Below, piece after piece: positions 25,502 to 34,374 of a stretch of 52,663 nt of DNA; the first letter of the stretch is position 1, and each line of letters starts with the position of its first letter. Source of the DNA: Schleiferiaceae bacterium (lineage in GTDB: Bacteria; Bacteroidota; Bacteroidia; Flavobacteriales; Schleiferiaceae). The stretch is taken from NCBI GenBank assembly GCA_029254375.1, contig JAQWXR010000047.1:1-52663 (forward strand). Reading direction: 5' to 3'. A program made the translations under genes and the position numbers. A model generated the notes under the pieces. The model worked only from the letters and a program-made list of their open reading frames with translations. It searched no databases and was not told the DNA's origin.

Positions 25502-26251
25502 ATGCGCCGTGTATACCACTATCCCATTCTAGTTCTCCTTACCTGCACCAGCACTTGGGCTCAAAACCCTAGCGCCATCCTCAGCAAAGCTGAATCTACT
25601 GCCGTCCAACAGTCTGCTTACAGCCGCGTAAAAATGAAAGCAGAGCGTCCCCGTTATACAAGAGAGATGGAGCTCCGCAGTTGGAATATGGGCAACAATT
25701 TCTCTTTAGTTCAAATCACCGCCCCCGAACGAGACGCCGGAATGGTTTACATGAAGGCAGACAAGAGTCTTATGACCTACTCGCCCCGCACGGAGAAAGT
25801 GATGAAACTTCCCGCCTCCATGCTTATGCAAGGCTGGATGGGCACCGATGCGCAATTTGACAATATTCTTGGCGCCGCTTCACTAAGTCAGGATTTTACA
25901 CATAGCTACCAAGGGAAGAAAACGGTGAATGGTCATGAATGCCACGTCATCCGATGTGCCCCTAAGCCTTCAACGCCTGTAGCCCATGATCACGTGGATG
26001 CCTTTGTGAGCGTCAAGGATGAAAGTTGGGTACGCCTGGTGTTTTTTGACAAGAAGGGGGTGGTCAGCCAGCAAATGGACGCCTTGCATTTCCGCCGTTT
26101 TGACGGAATCCTCATGCCCGACCTCATTCAATTCACCGCTAAAGGGGGCGTTCAAACAACCACTTTGACTATCCTAGAATGGAAAAAACGACCTGATTTG
26201 AAGCCCAGCTTTTTCAACGAGGCAAGCATGAGAACGGCAGACCAACTTTGA
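25502..26251 (+). CDS. LolA-like outer-membrane lipoprotein-sorting protein
   Basis: 249 residues with a signal peptide (to about TSTWAQ). The body matches the 'outer membrane lipoprotein-sorting protein' family: a LolA-like half-barrel with YTREMELRSWNMGNNFSLVQIT, AGMVYMKADKSLMTYSPRTEKVMKLP and a C-terminal FFNEASMRTADQL. Proteins of this family are encoded next to LolCDE-like exporters and are thought to carry a lipoprotein or lipid through the periplasm. Here two permeases and an ATPase follow on the same strand with gaps of 13, 1 and 12 bases, which supports a functional link. It is distinct from classical LolA, so the cargo is open. Confidence 0.85.
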   Translation: MRRVYHYPILVLLTCTSTWAQNPSAILSKAESTAVQQSAYSRVKMKAERPRYTREMELRSWNMGNNFSLVQITAPERDAGMVYMKADKSLMTYSPRTEKVMKLPASMLMQGWMGTDAQFDNILGAASLSQDFTHSYQGKKTVNGHECHVIRCAPKPSTPVAHDHVDAFVSVKDESWVRLVFFDKKGVVSQQMDALHFRRFDGILMPDLIQFTAKGGVQTTTLTILEWKKRPDLKPSFFNEASMRTADQL

Positions 26252-26264
26252 GCACTCAAAGACC

Positions 26265-27485
26265 ATGAGTTTAACCACCCGACTAGCCTGGCGCAACCTG
26301 GGCCGCAATCGCCGACGGAGTGCGATTACCGCTGCTGCCGTGGCATTTGCTCTCTTCTTTGCCATCCTCATTCGCAGTTTGCAACTGGGGATCTATGGGC
26401 ATATGATCGATACGGTTGTTGGGGGAATGGCTGGCTATGTCCAAGTCGCCGATAGTGCCTATTGGCCTTCACAAAATTTGGACGTGGCCTTGGCCGAAGA
26501 TCCAGAATGGCTGGACCAGGTCGCTGCGGACCCTTTGGTGGCCACAGCCACTCCTCGACTAGCTGGCTTCACTTTGTTAAGTCATCGAAGCGAAAGTGCC
26601 GTCGCACAGTGGACCGGGGTAGATTTTTCCCGAGAAGACTCAGATTATTGGACGAGTCGACTCATCGAGGGGGCATTTGACGAAGTGGATGAATCTGGAC
26701 CATATCCTGTTTGGTTAGGGCGTTATTTGGCAGAATCTCTCCATGCTAGCTTGGGAGACACCCTCGTCGGAATGGGGCAAGGTTATCAGGGATCCATTGC
26801 GAGTGATTTAATGATTGTAGCAGGAACCCTCCGATTGGGGAATCCAGAGTTAGAAAAGCGGGTGGCCATCCTTCGTTTGAGCGATGCTCAATCTTACAGC
26901 GGGGCGTATGGCTTGTGGGGGACAATTATGGTAACGCCCAAGAATACCGCTGCCTCCATTCAGGCTTCTCAGGCCCTGGCCCAAAGCCACCCTATGACCT
27001 ATGCCTCTTGGTCCTCCTGGGAGGAACGTATGCCCGAATTGAAACAGGCAATTCAGGCTGATTCAGCCGGAGGAATTATCATTTTATTCATTCTATATGT
27101 GGTCATTTCTTTTGGCCTTTTGGGTACGATGATTATGCTTGCCAACGAACGTCAGCGCGAATTCACCATGCAAATCGCTTTAGGCGTCAAACGACGGGTT
27201 TTGGCTGGGATGGTATTTGTCGAAGCCCTACTGATGGGTCTTTTGGGAGCAGCCATAGGCACCTTCATGGGCCGAGGGGTCGTCTATTATTTTCATGTTC
27301 GGCCCTTGCGCCTCTTGGGAGATGTTGCCTCCGCAATGGAACAGCAGGGCTGGGAGCCTGTACTTCCACCCACTATGGACTGGTCCATCACTTGGACCCA
27401 TGGTTCGATTGTCTTACTCTTGACGCTTTTAGCCAGTATTTGGCCCATCATCGTCGTATATAAATCCCCTAGCATCCACCGTTGA
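26265..27485 (+). CDS. ABC transporter permease, FtsX/LolE-like (first of two)
   Basis: 406 residues of the MacB/FtsX permease fold. One N-terminal transmembrane helix follows the RLAWRNLGRNRRRSAITAAA motif typical of these permeases. A ~220-residue periplasmic domain comes next. Three C-terminal helices start at GGIIILFILYVVISFGLLG, with the cytoplasmic NERQREFTMQIALGVKRR coupling loop. Such permeases do not transport through a pore but use ATP-driven motion to pull substrates such as lipoproteins from the inner membrane. It pairs with the second permease one base downstream, as LolC pairs with LolE. Confidence 0.9.
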   Translation: MSLTTRLAWRNLGRNRRRSAITAAAVAFALFFAILIRSLQLGIYGHMIDTVVGGMAGYVQVADSAYWPSQNLDVALAEDPEWLDQVAADPLVATATPRLAGFTLLSHRSESAVAQWTGVDFSREDSDYWTSRLIEGAFDEVDESGPYPVWLGRYLAESLHASLGDTLVGMGQGYQGSIASDLMIVAGTLRLGNPELEKRVAILRLSDAQSYSGAYGLWGTIMVTPKNTAASIQASQALAQSHPMTYASWSSWEERMPELKQAIQADSAGGIIILFILYVVISFGLLGTMIMLANERQREFTMQIALGVKRRVLAGMVFVEALLMGLLGAAIGTFMGRGVVYYFHVRPLRLLGDVASAMEQQGWEPVLPPTMDWSITWTHGSIVLLLTLLASIWPIIVVYKSPSIHR

Positions 27486-27486
27486 C

Positions 27487-28806
27487 ATGCATACGATTCG
27501 AATGGCCTGGCGAAATATTTGGCGAAGTCCATGGCGCTCTGCCGTGGTGATTGGCTCTATGTCCCTGGGCGTCTGGGCGGGCATCACCATGATAGGTTGG
27601 GCCACCGGTCTTAACGATGCACGTACCGTCAGCATGTTGGATGACAATGTGGGCCATGGAAGGATGTTATCTGCAGACTTTGCAGAAAGTCAAGATCCTC
27701 GGGCCATCCTTCCTCATTTGCCTGCCATCATTGAAAACCTTCAAAGCGATTCCTCCGTGTCAGCCTTCGCGCCACGTGTGCTTGTCCAAGCAATGATTCA
27801 AAGTGGCTCTGGTGCCGCACCGATGATGGTCTTGGGGGTCTATCCTGAGGCGGAGCAGTCCGTCTTTTCTGCTGCCCGCAAAGTGGTGCAGGGTCGCTTC
27901 CTCAAGGACCTCGAAAGCGACGAGGTCGTCATTGGAGAGGAGCTTGCCAAACGGCTTGAGGTCGGCATTGATGACCGGGTAGTCCTCACCTTTCAGGATG
28001 TACTCGGTGAAGTTCATAGTGCTTTGTATTATGTCGTGGGCGTCTATGATGGTGCTTCCAATTTGCTCGAAGAAATGATGCTCTATGTTCCGGTGTTGAA
28101 TATTGCCCGCCAAATGCAATTGGTGGATAGCCTAGGCATCGCCGAAAATGGACGTTTTCCAGTGGCCCATGAGCTTTGCTTTCGTGTCCGTGACCCCTAC
28201 GCAATGGATGCCAGCCTAGATCGATTGAATGTGCAGGATAGTTTAAGGCGTTGGAATGTTTCCAAACGCAGCGGCATCGAATCCCTCGATCCCTTGGCCT
28301 TGGAAGAAAGCCCCTTGGTCGTTCGCAGCTGGCGATCTATCAGTCCAGAGTTAGGCTATGCGGATGAAGTCATGGCGCAGTCTCTTTTGTTATTTATGAC
28401 CATTATTCTTTTGGCGATGGCTTTTGGCATCTTGAATACGATGTTGATGGCGATTTTGGAACGCACGCGAGAATTGGGCATGTTGATGGCGATTGGCATG
28501 AATAAGCGCAAACTATTTGCCTTAATCGTTCTAGAAACCATATTACTCAGCTTTGCCGGATTGCCTATCGGTTTAGCTCTTGGCCACAGCACCCTCGCGA
28601 TCACCTCCAAAACAGGTATTACCCTCAAGGGCGTAGAAAAAGGCATGGCAGAGTTTGGCATCGACTCGACCATTTATCCCGTAATTGTTCCCGAATATTA
28701 TCTACCCATTGCGGGCCTCGTTTTTGTCTTGGCATTTCTTTCGGCCCTTTATCCAGCGCGGAAGGCCCTCAAATTGAACCCTATCGAAAGCATGCGCGTG
28801 CTTTAA
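27487..28806 (+). CDS. ABC transporter permease, FtsX/LolC-like (second of two)
   Basis: 439 residues with the same architecture as its neighbour: N-terminal RMAWRNIWRSPWRSAVVIGSM before helix 1, a periplasmic domain of about 240 residues, and three C-terminal helices including LLLFMTIILLAMAFGILNTMLMAI. The ERTRELGMLMAIGMNKRKLF loop contacts the ATPase, and it ends YPARKALKLNPIESMRVL, the standard MacB/LolC tail. The two permeases differ clearly in sequence, consistent with a heterodimer. Translation is probably coupled to the first permease (one-base gap). Confidence 0.92.
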   Translation: MHTIRMAWRNIWRSPWRSAVVIGSMSLGVWAGITMIGWATGLNDARTVSMLDDNVGHGRMLSADFAESQDPRAILPHLPAIIENLQSDSSVSAFAPRVLVQAMIQSGSGAAPMMVLGVYPEAEQSVFSAARKVVQGRFLKDLESDEVVIGEELAKRLEVGIDDRVVLTFQDVLGEVHSALYYVVGVYDGASNLLEEMMLYVPVLNIARQMQLVDSLGIAENGRFPVAHELCFRVRDPYAMDASLDRLNVQDSLRRWNVSKRSGIESLDPLALEESPLVVRSWRSISPELGYADEVMAQSLLLFMTIILLAMAFGILNTMLMAILERTRELGMLMAIGMNKRKLFALIVLETILLSFAGLPIGLALGHSTLAITSKTGITLKGVEKGMAEFGIDSTIYPVIVPEYYLPIAGLVFVLAFLSALYPARKALKLNPIESMRVL

Positions 28807-28818
28807 ACCTACCTAGCT

Positions 28819-29487
28819 ATGGCCCTCATTGAACTACATAATGTCATCAAGGTTTACGAATCCCAATCGGGTTCCATTACGGCGGTGGATGACCTCAGTA
28901 CCTCTTTTGACGAAGGGGAATTCACCGCCATTGTTGGTCCTTCTGGCTGCGGAAAAACAACCTTGCTCAATGCCATAGGCGGATTGGATCGCCCCAACAA
29001 AGGGCAGATTCATATTGACGGAGTCAACATAGTGGATCTCAAGGACCGCGATCTCATTGACTTCCGGCTCCAACATATTGGCTTTGTCTTCCAGGCCTAT
29101 AATTTGATTCCTGTGCTCACAGCGCTCGAAAACACGGCCTTTATTTTGGAATTGCAAGGCGTGAATAAAAAAGATCGCGATGCCCGAGCCATGGAGCTCT
29201 TGGAGGCGGTGGGTTTGGCCGACCGCGCGAACAACCGGCCCAACCAGCTTTCTGGAGGGCAACAGCAACGCGTTGCCGTGGCGCGCGCTTTGGCAAGTCG
29301 CCCCCGCTTCATATTGGCCGATGAGCCAACGGCTAATTTGGATTCCAAGTCTACCGAGACCCTCCTAGATATCATGGCTCAGCTCAATGACAAGGAAAAG
29401 ACCACCTTTATTTTTTCTACCCATGATCAGCGTGTGATTGATCGAGCGCGTCGAATCATTCCCTTGGAGGACGGAAAAATCAAATGA
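28819..29487 (+). CDS. ABC transporter ATPase, LolD/MacB type
   Basis: 222 residues of an ATP-binding protein. Walker [10 protein letters not shown] begins near residue 40, the Q-loop is in [18 protein letters not shown], the signature is [16 protein letters not shown], and Walker B with the catalytic glutamate is [12 protein letters not shown], ending with the H-loop FSTHDQRV. The FQ-x-YNL-x-P and ANLDS segments place it in the LolD/MacB/FtsE group that partners FtsX-like permeases, matching the two upstream genes. It is the engine of the putative lipoprotein- or lipid-handling exporter. Confidence 0.95.
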   Translation: MALIELHNVIKVYESQSGSITAVDDLSTSFDEGEFTAIVGPSGCGKTTLLNAIGGLDRPNKGQIHIDGVNIVDLKDRDLIDFRLQHIGFVFQAYNLIPVLTALENTAFILELQGVNKKDRDARAMELLEAVGLADRANNRPNQLSGGQQQRVAVARALASRPRFILADEPTANLDSKSTETLLDIMAQLNDKEKTTFIFSTHDQRVIDRARRIIPLEDGKIK

Positions 29488-29497
29488 GCCTGAGCTG

Positions 29498-30181
29498 ATG
29501 ACACACGATGGGCACATTCCCTATCAGATGGATCACCTCGACGGCGAGGAGGTCCTTCAACGGGCGCAATCCATCTTTGAACATTGGTCAAAACGGCGAT
29601 CTGTCCGGTTCTTTAGTGATAAGGAGGTTTCGCAAGAGGTGATCGATCACCTCATTGCCACGGCGGGCACTGCTCCGTCAGGCGCGAATAAACAGCCTTG
29701 GACTTTTTGTGCGGTGTCAGACCCCCACTTGAAAAAGCAAATTCGCCAAGCAGCGGAAGAAGAAGAAAAAGCATTCTATTCAGGACGAGCGCCTGACACT
29801 TGGCTCGAAGATTTGGCCACGATCGGGACCGATTGGGAGAAGCCCTTCCTGGAAACGGCCCCCTGGCTAATTATTGTTTTCAAGCAAGTCCAAGATGTTC
29901 AAGCTGATGGCACCGTTCGGAAGAACTATTATGTGTCAGAATCCGTTGGAATCGCCTGTGGCCTCCTCATTGCCGCCATCCATGAAGCCGGCCTAGCCAC
30001 CCTCACACATACACCAAGCCCGATGAATTTTCTCGGGGAAATACTGGGTCGGCCAGCTCATGAAAAACCCTTTTTGCTATTGCCTGTAGGCTATGTGGCC
30101 GAAGATGCGACTGTGCCGGATATCCAGCGCAAAGACTTGGATTCTATCCGAAGCCTGTATTCGCCTTCTAAACGTCACTAA
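29498..30181 (+). CDS. Flavin nitroreductase-fold enzyme, iodotyrosine deiodinase (IYD)-like
   Basis: 227 residues. Within the nitroreductase superfamily it is much closer to iodotyrosine deiodinase than to BluB or NfsB: RRSVRFFS, AGTAPSGANKQPWTF, APWLIIVFKQVQ, SIACGLLIAA-like (GIACGLLIAAIHEAGL), LGRPAHEKPFLLLPVGY and DATVPDIQRK line up along the mammalian enzyme as I remember it. The residues that bind the substrate zwitterion in human IYD (E157, Y161, K182) correspond to E90, Y94 and K115 here with identical spacing. It likely uses FMN to dehalogenate a halotyrosine or similar phenol; bacterial function is uncertain. The frame runs from 29438, but ATG 29498 gives the family N-terminus. It sits 10 bases after the ATPase. 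Confidence 0.88.
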   Translation: MTHDGHIPYQMDHLDGEEVLQRAQSIFEHWSKRRSVRFFSDKEVSQEVIDHLIATAGTAPSGANKQPWTFCAVSDPHLKKQIRQAAEEEEKAFYSGRAPDTWLEDLATIGTDWEKPFLETAPWLIIVFKQVQDVQADGTVRKNYYVSESVGIACGLLIAAIHEAGLATLTHTPSPMNFLGEILGRPAHEKPFLLLPVGYVAEDATVPDIQRKDLDSIRSLYSPSKRH

Positions 30182-30229
30182 GACGTGGTCATAGGACAAA
30201 AGACCATGCACGCGGTTCCCCGCTATGAA

Positions 30230-32047
30230 CTATCCGCCTTTGGCGCTGCTCTGCTCTGCTACCCAATCCATCACCTTTTTTGCCTTGGAAGGGCCCACGG
30301 CCTGTTCAAGCGCCTCCGCAGAGGCCCGCTTTACTCCCGCTGCAGACTTGAACGTCTTGAGTAAGATTTCAATCGTAGACGGCCCCACCCCTTGAATGGC
30401 CTCCAAGGCCGAGCCGATGCTCGCCTTGCTCCGCTTATTTCTATGGAATGTGATGCCAAAACGATGTGCTTCGTTTCGCGCTTGCTGAAGCACTTTCAAG
30501 GTCTCCGATCGCTTGTCCAAGTACAAGGGCACAGAGTCCCCAGGGAAGTACAATTCTTCGAGCCGTTTGGCAATGCCCAAAATGGCAATTTTTCCTCGAA
30601 GACCTAGAGCGTCCAGCGCGGCCACCCCAGCAGACAATTGCCCTTTTCCTCCGTCAATCAGGATCAACTGTGGAAGAGTTTGCCCCTCTTCCATCATTCG
30701 TTTATAGCGGCGAAAAATCACTTCTTGCATCGTTGCAAAGTCATCAGGCCCTTCCACTGTTTTGACATTAAAATGCCGGTAGTCCTTTTTGGAGGGCTTG
30801 GCATTTTTAAATACCACACAAGCGCTAACCGGGAAGCTCCCTTGAATGTTCGAGTTATCGAAGCACTCCAGGTGCCGGGGTTCTTCGGAGAGTCGAAGGT
30901 CCTTTTTCATTTGGGCCAAAATCCGATTGACATGCCGGTCTGGATCCACGATTTGCATATTCTTTAGGCGTTCCAATCGGTGAGCACGGGCATTACGCAG
31001 GGAAAGGGACACCACCGCGGCCTTATCCCCTCGCTGGGGCACATGGCATTGGACCTGATCCATTTCGAGCTCAACTTCATGGGAAAGGAGAAGCATCTTG
31101 GCATCCGAATGAAAGCGCAAGCGAATTTCAGGGATGGCCAGCTCCAGCATTTCCGCAGGCGTTTCCTCCATTTTTTTCTTCAGCTCCAGGGTGTAGGACT
31201 GCAATACGGCCCCCTCGCGAACCATTAAATAATTCACATAGCCATATTCCACATCATCGATGAATGAGTACACATCCACCTCTCCGACATTGGGATTGAG
31301 TACCGTACTCTTGGCTTGGTATTTCTCCAGATAGTCCACCTTTTCCTTACAGGCTTGTGCCCGCTCAAATTCTTGATTCGCCGCGTGCATCATCATTTCC
31401 CCATGCAGTTGCTGCTTTATGCTGGACCATTCGCCTTTGAGCAATTTGCGTACCGAGGTAATGTCCTTATCGTACTCTGCTTCGGACTGCCTCGCTTCAC
31501 AGGGACCAAGGCAATTATGCATCTGATATTCCAGACAAACGCGGTATTTCCCGGCCTCAACAGCGGTCTCAGACAATGATAAACTACAGGTCCGCAGCGG
31601 GTAGAGTTGCCGAATGAGATCCAACAGCGTTCCCAACATCCGTCCAGATGGATAGGGGCCAAAGTATTCACTCCCATCTTCAATCCGCTGGCGAGTGCTA
31701 AATACCCGAGGGAAGCGCTCCTTTTTGATGCAAATCCAAGGATAGGTTTTCCCATCCTTTAAATTGATGTTGTACCAGGGCTGATGCTGCTTTATCAAAG
31801 TGTTTTCTAAGAGCAGCGCATCGTATTCCGTTTCGGTTACGATGACGTCGATATTTTCTACCCGCCGGACGAGCATGCGCAATCGCGCCTGGTCATGGGT
31901 TTTGCTGAAGTAGCTACTCACGCGCTTCTTCAAGTTCTTCGCCTTCCCGATATATAGAATCTGTCCGTCCTTGTCCAAATGCTTATACACCCCGGGCTTC
32001 TCCGGAAGGGTTTTTAAGATTTTTTTTATACGATCTAGGCGTTCCAT
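30230..32047 (-). CDS. uvrC: Excinuclease ABC subunit C
   Basis: 605 residues with the full UvrC architecture. The GIY-YIG nuclease domain at the N-terminus (GVYKHLDKDGQILYIGKAKN) makes the 3' incision. A UVR motif near residue 210 contacts UvrB. The RNase H-like domain (ECFDNSNIQGSFPVSACVVF and LILIDGGKGQL) makes the 5' incision. A C-terminal helix-hairpin-helix pair (GSALEAIQGVGPSTIEILL) binds DNA. It works in nucleotide excision repair with UvrA and UvrB, which are not in this window. The upstream hairpin at 32063-32094 isolates it from the preceding gene. It converges with the deiodinase-like gene. Confidence 0.97.
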   Translation of the reverse strand: MERLDRIKKILKTLPEKPGVYKHLDKDGQILYIGKAKNLKKRVSSYFSKTHDQARLRMLVRRVENIDVIVTETEYDALLLENTLIKQHQPWYNINLKDGKTYPWICIKKERFPRVFSTRQRIEDGSEYFGPYPSGRMLGTLLDLIRQLYPLRTCSLSLSETAVEAGKYRVCLEYQMHNCLGPCEARQSEAEYDKDITSVRKLLKGEWSSIKQQLHGEMMMHAANQEFERAQACKEKVDYLEKYQAKSTVLNPNVGEVDVYSFIDDVEYGYVNYLMVREGAVLQSYTLELKKKMEETPAEMLELAIPEIRLRFHSDAKMLLLSHEVELEMDQVQCHVPQRGDKAAVVSLSLRNARAHRLERLKNMQIVDPDRHVNRILAQMKKDLRLSEEPRHLECFDNSNIQGSFPVSACVVFKNAKPSKKDYRHFNVKTVEGPDDFATMQEVIFRRYKRMMEEGQTLPQLILIDGGKGQLSAGVAALDALGLRGKIAILGIAKRLEELYFPGDSVPLYLDKRSETLKVLQQARNEAHRFGITFHRNKRSKASIGSALEAIQGVGPSTIEILLKTFKSAAGVKRASAEALEQAVGPSKAKKVMDWVAEQSSAKGG

Positions 32048-32062
32048 AAAGAGTCTAACGAT

Positions 32063-32094
32063 AAAGGCCGCCTCGCGTTCACGAGGCGGCCTTT
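32063..32094 (-). terminator. Intrinsic terminator-like hairpin between the large T9SS gene and uvrC
   Basis: The stem AAAGGCCGCCTCG pairs with CGAGGCGGCCTTT (13 bp, perfect) around a 6-base loop. It lies 21 bases after the stop of the minus-strand T9SS gene and 16 bases before the uvrC start. Only three T residues close the stem, but its strength makes it the likely end of the T9SS transcript. Confidence 0.75.
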
Positions 32095-32114
32095 AAATTA
32101 CGTTGGGCTTCGGG

Positions 32115-34277
32115 TTAGTGGGACAGCAAGGTCACATTTCCAGTCAGCTCCAAATGCTTGCTATTTGGATTATCATCCAATCGTAGGATATAGAAGTACA
32201 CGCCATCGGCCAAGGTACTCCCACGGTTATCCTCTCCTTTCCAAGGCATGTTATTGTCATAGGCTTCGTTCTCGTAGACCACTTTACCAAAACGGTTCAT
32301 GATCATCAGATAGCGGCCAGAGGTGTAACTCATCGCTCCTTGGATGCGGAAACCATCATTTACGCCGTCCCCGTTAGGAGTGACTACGTTAGGTACAATC
32401 ACCGTATCAATAGGCGGGATAGGAGGAACCGGCTCTCCGAACTCAATCCAGTTAGAGTAGGCCGTGTCTTGCAAACGCATGATATTGTGGGTACGCGTAC
32501 GAATAGAGTACTGACCAGGAGGAAGATTTGGGAATTCCACCGTAATGAAGGTATCCAACTGCGTTGAACCATAATCTTCCCAGATGTATACCCCAGGCTG
32601 TCCAGCGATACCACGTCCAAATTCGACTTGATACATTGGGTTCGCCCATCCGTTATAATCCGTCCAAGCCGTTGGAATGGATTCCGTGTTGCTCATGTCA
32701 CCGCGCAGCCAAATGCTTTTCACCGTATTCGTTGGTGGCTGAAGGAGACCGTTTATGATCGCCTCCAAATAGTATCGATAGGATTTGGCATCCACATCAG
32801 CTGCACCAAGCGTATTATCTACCCAATCACGTTGAGCCGAATCAGACAACGAAGTGATTTGATTGTAGGTGGCACCGCCGTCGCCTGAACGCCAGATTCG
32901 GAAATTATTAAATAGATACGAGGGGAAGGTAGCTGGATCAATCTTCCAATAGACGTGTGGACGCTTGTCTTCGTCAATGGAAACGTTGGTCAACTGCATG
33001 TCCAAATTCACACAATCATTCACTAGGAGAACAATCGTATCAAACTCATCCATGTCCTTTCCGCACTTGTTCAGCAGCGTATTTCCATCATTTCCGACCT
33101 TTGAATAGAGGTAATATTCCCCATTCATAGAAAGTGGCTTGAATAGTTTTACGCGAAGGGAGTCAGTCTCTCCATTCACATTACAGAATGGGATCAATTT
33201 CTCAATGGGTATTGGCTGGCCATTGGGGGCTGTTAAACGGAAGTCAGATCCGTCCGGAGAAATCGACACACATTCCACAGAAAGTGTGAAGTATAGCATC
33301 ACTGTGGAGTCCAGGCACTGATAATCCACTTGCTGTTTTCCATCCGCACGCAAGGTTACTCCTGGTGCATTTTGGTCCAACTTTACCCCTTGGTTTACAA
33401 TTGGGTTACAGTTCGAAGCGACGGATACCTGGATTTCACGGTTCGAGGAGCCGACTTTCTCCCAAAATAAATACGTCGAATCAAATCGGTATTCATTCAC
33501 GCGAATGGCAATCACTGAAGTCTCTTGAGTATTTGCCATGAAGGTAATATTCCCCGTTTGAGAATTTAAGAGGAAGGGGCTGAGGGGATTCGTATGTATC
33601 GGCTGCAGGTAGGTGAATCCTGCGGCGTAACCAACACTAACACCACCGACACCGGTAAACTCACGCGCAGGCACTAATTCATAATTGATGGAGTCGCCAT
33701 CTTTCTCGTAAGCGTTCTGAAGGTAGTTGATGTAGCCTCCCGTGCAGATGTAACTCAACGGAACGGATACAAATGTGGGAGAAGAGTTATACCCCAAGGT
33801 ATTGTTCAATTCAGCTTCGAAGTAGAAACCCGATCCCCCGGAATTGGCAATCCCTGTCACCCCAAAAGGACGACAGCACGACTGCCAATACATTTTGTAG
33901 TCGTTACACGTTTGGGTTAGGGTCACATATCCAATGAATATATTGACCATTGGACTAAAGAAGGAACCACTTGTACCCTGGGGAATGCAGTCGTAGGCGC
34001 CCAAAGAAGCCGCAGAGAATTCAGGCTGCGAAAGGGCGCAGGTAACGGAGGTGTTGATGTTACAGCTGGCAGACACAATGTTTACAAAGGCCGAAGCGCC
34101 TAAGCCTACCCCGGTCTGTTCGCGATAAATCACCACTTTAATTCGGTATTGACCAGTAACCCCTGTGGAGTCTCCCACATATTTGTATTGGATGTCACCC
34201 CCAAGGATGTGAGTAGCTTCCGCCTGGAAGGGAACTAGAAGTGCCCCAAATAAAAAAGCGAGTAATAGACGTTTCAT
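32115..34277 (-). CDS. Large T9SS-secreted cell-surface protein with gliding-type C-terminal domain
   Basis: 720 residues with a signal peptide (MKRLLLAFLFGALLVPFQAEA) and a mature start THILGGDIQYKYVG, a common opening of Bacteroidota adhesin-like proteins. The first ~300 residues are beta-rich with several cysteines (CNDYKMYWQSCCRPFG). A fibronectin-like region follows (PHVYWKIDPATFPS...YRYYLEAIING). The C-terminal ~90 residues are the CHU_C/gliding-motility domain: VVTPNGDGVNDGFRI, YLMIMNRFGKVVYE, and WKGEDNRGSTLADGVYFYIL. That is a type B T9SS signal, so the protein should be exported and held at the surface. Upstream codons to 34331 are ignored because ATG 34277 starts the signal peptide. 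Ligand unknown. Confidence 0.9.
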   Translation of the reverse strand: MKRLLLAFLFGALLVPFQAEATHILGGDIQYKYVGDSTGVTGQYRIKVVIYREQTGVGLGASAFVNIVSASCNINTSVTCALSQPEFSAASLGAYDCIPQGTSGSFFSPMVNIFIGYVTLTQTCNDYKMYWQSCCRPFGVTGIANSGGSGFYFEAELNNTLGYNSSPTFVSVPLSYICTGGYINYLQNAYEKDGDSINYELVPAREFTGVGGVSVGYAAGFTYLQPIHTNPLSPFLLNSQTGNITFMANTQETSVIAIRVNEYRFDSTYLFWEKVGSSNREIQVSVASNCNPIVNQGVKLDQNAPGVTLRADGKQQVDYQCLDSTVMLYFTLSVECVSISPDGSDFRLTAPNGQPIPIEKLIPFCNVNGETDSLRVKLFKPLSMNGEYYLYSKVGNDGNTLLNKCGKDMDEFDTIVLLVNDCVNLDMQLTNVSIDEDKRPHVYWKIDPATFPSYLFNNFRIWRSGDGGATYNQITSLSDSAQRDWVDNTLGAADVDAKSYRYYLEAIINGLLQPPTNTVKSIWLRGDMSNTESIPTAWTDYNGWANPMYQVEFGRGIAGQPGVYIWEDYGSTQLDTFITVEFPNLPPGQYSIRTRTHNIMRLQDTAYSNWIEFGEPVPPIPPIDTVIVPNVVTPNGDGVNDGFRIQGAMSYTSGRYLMIMNRFGKVVYENEAYDNNMPWKGEDNRGSTLADGVYFYILRLDDNPNSKHLELTGNVTLLSH

Positions 34278-34374
34278 AAAGCAGATATTTTTCAACCTTA
34301 CGAAAATAGGGGATACCCAAGGACTAAACACACAAATTCAAGGAATGTCGTTATTGATTGATTGAACGCGCCGC

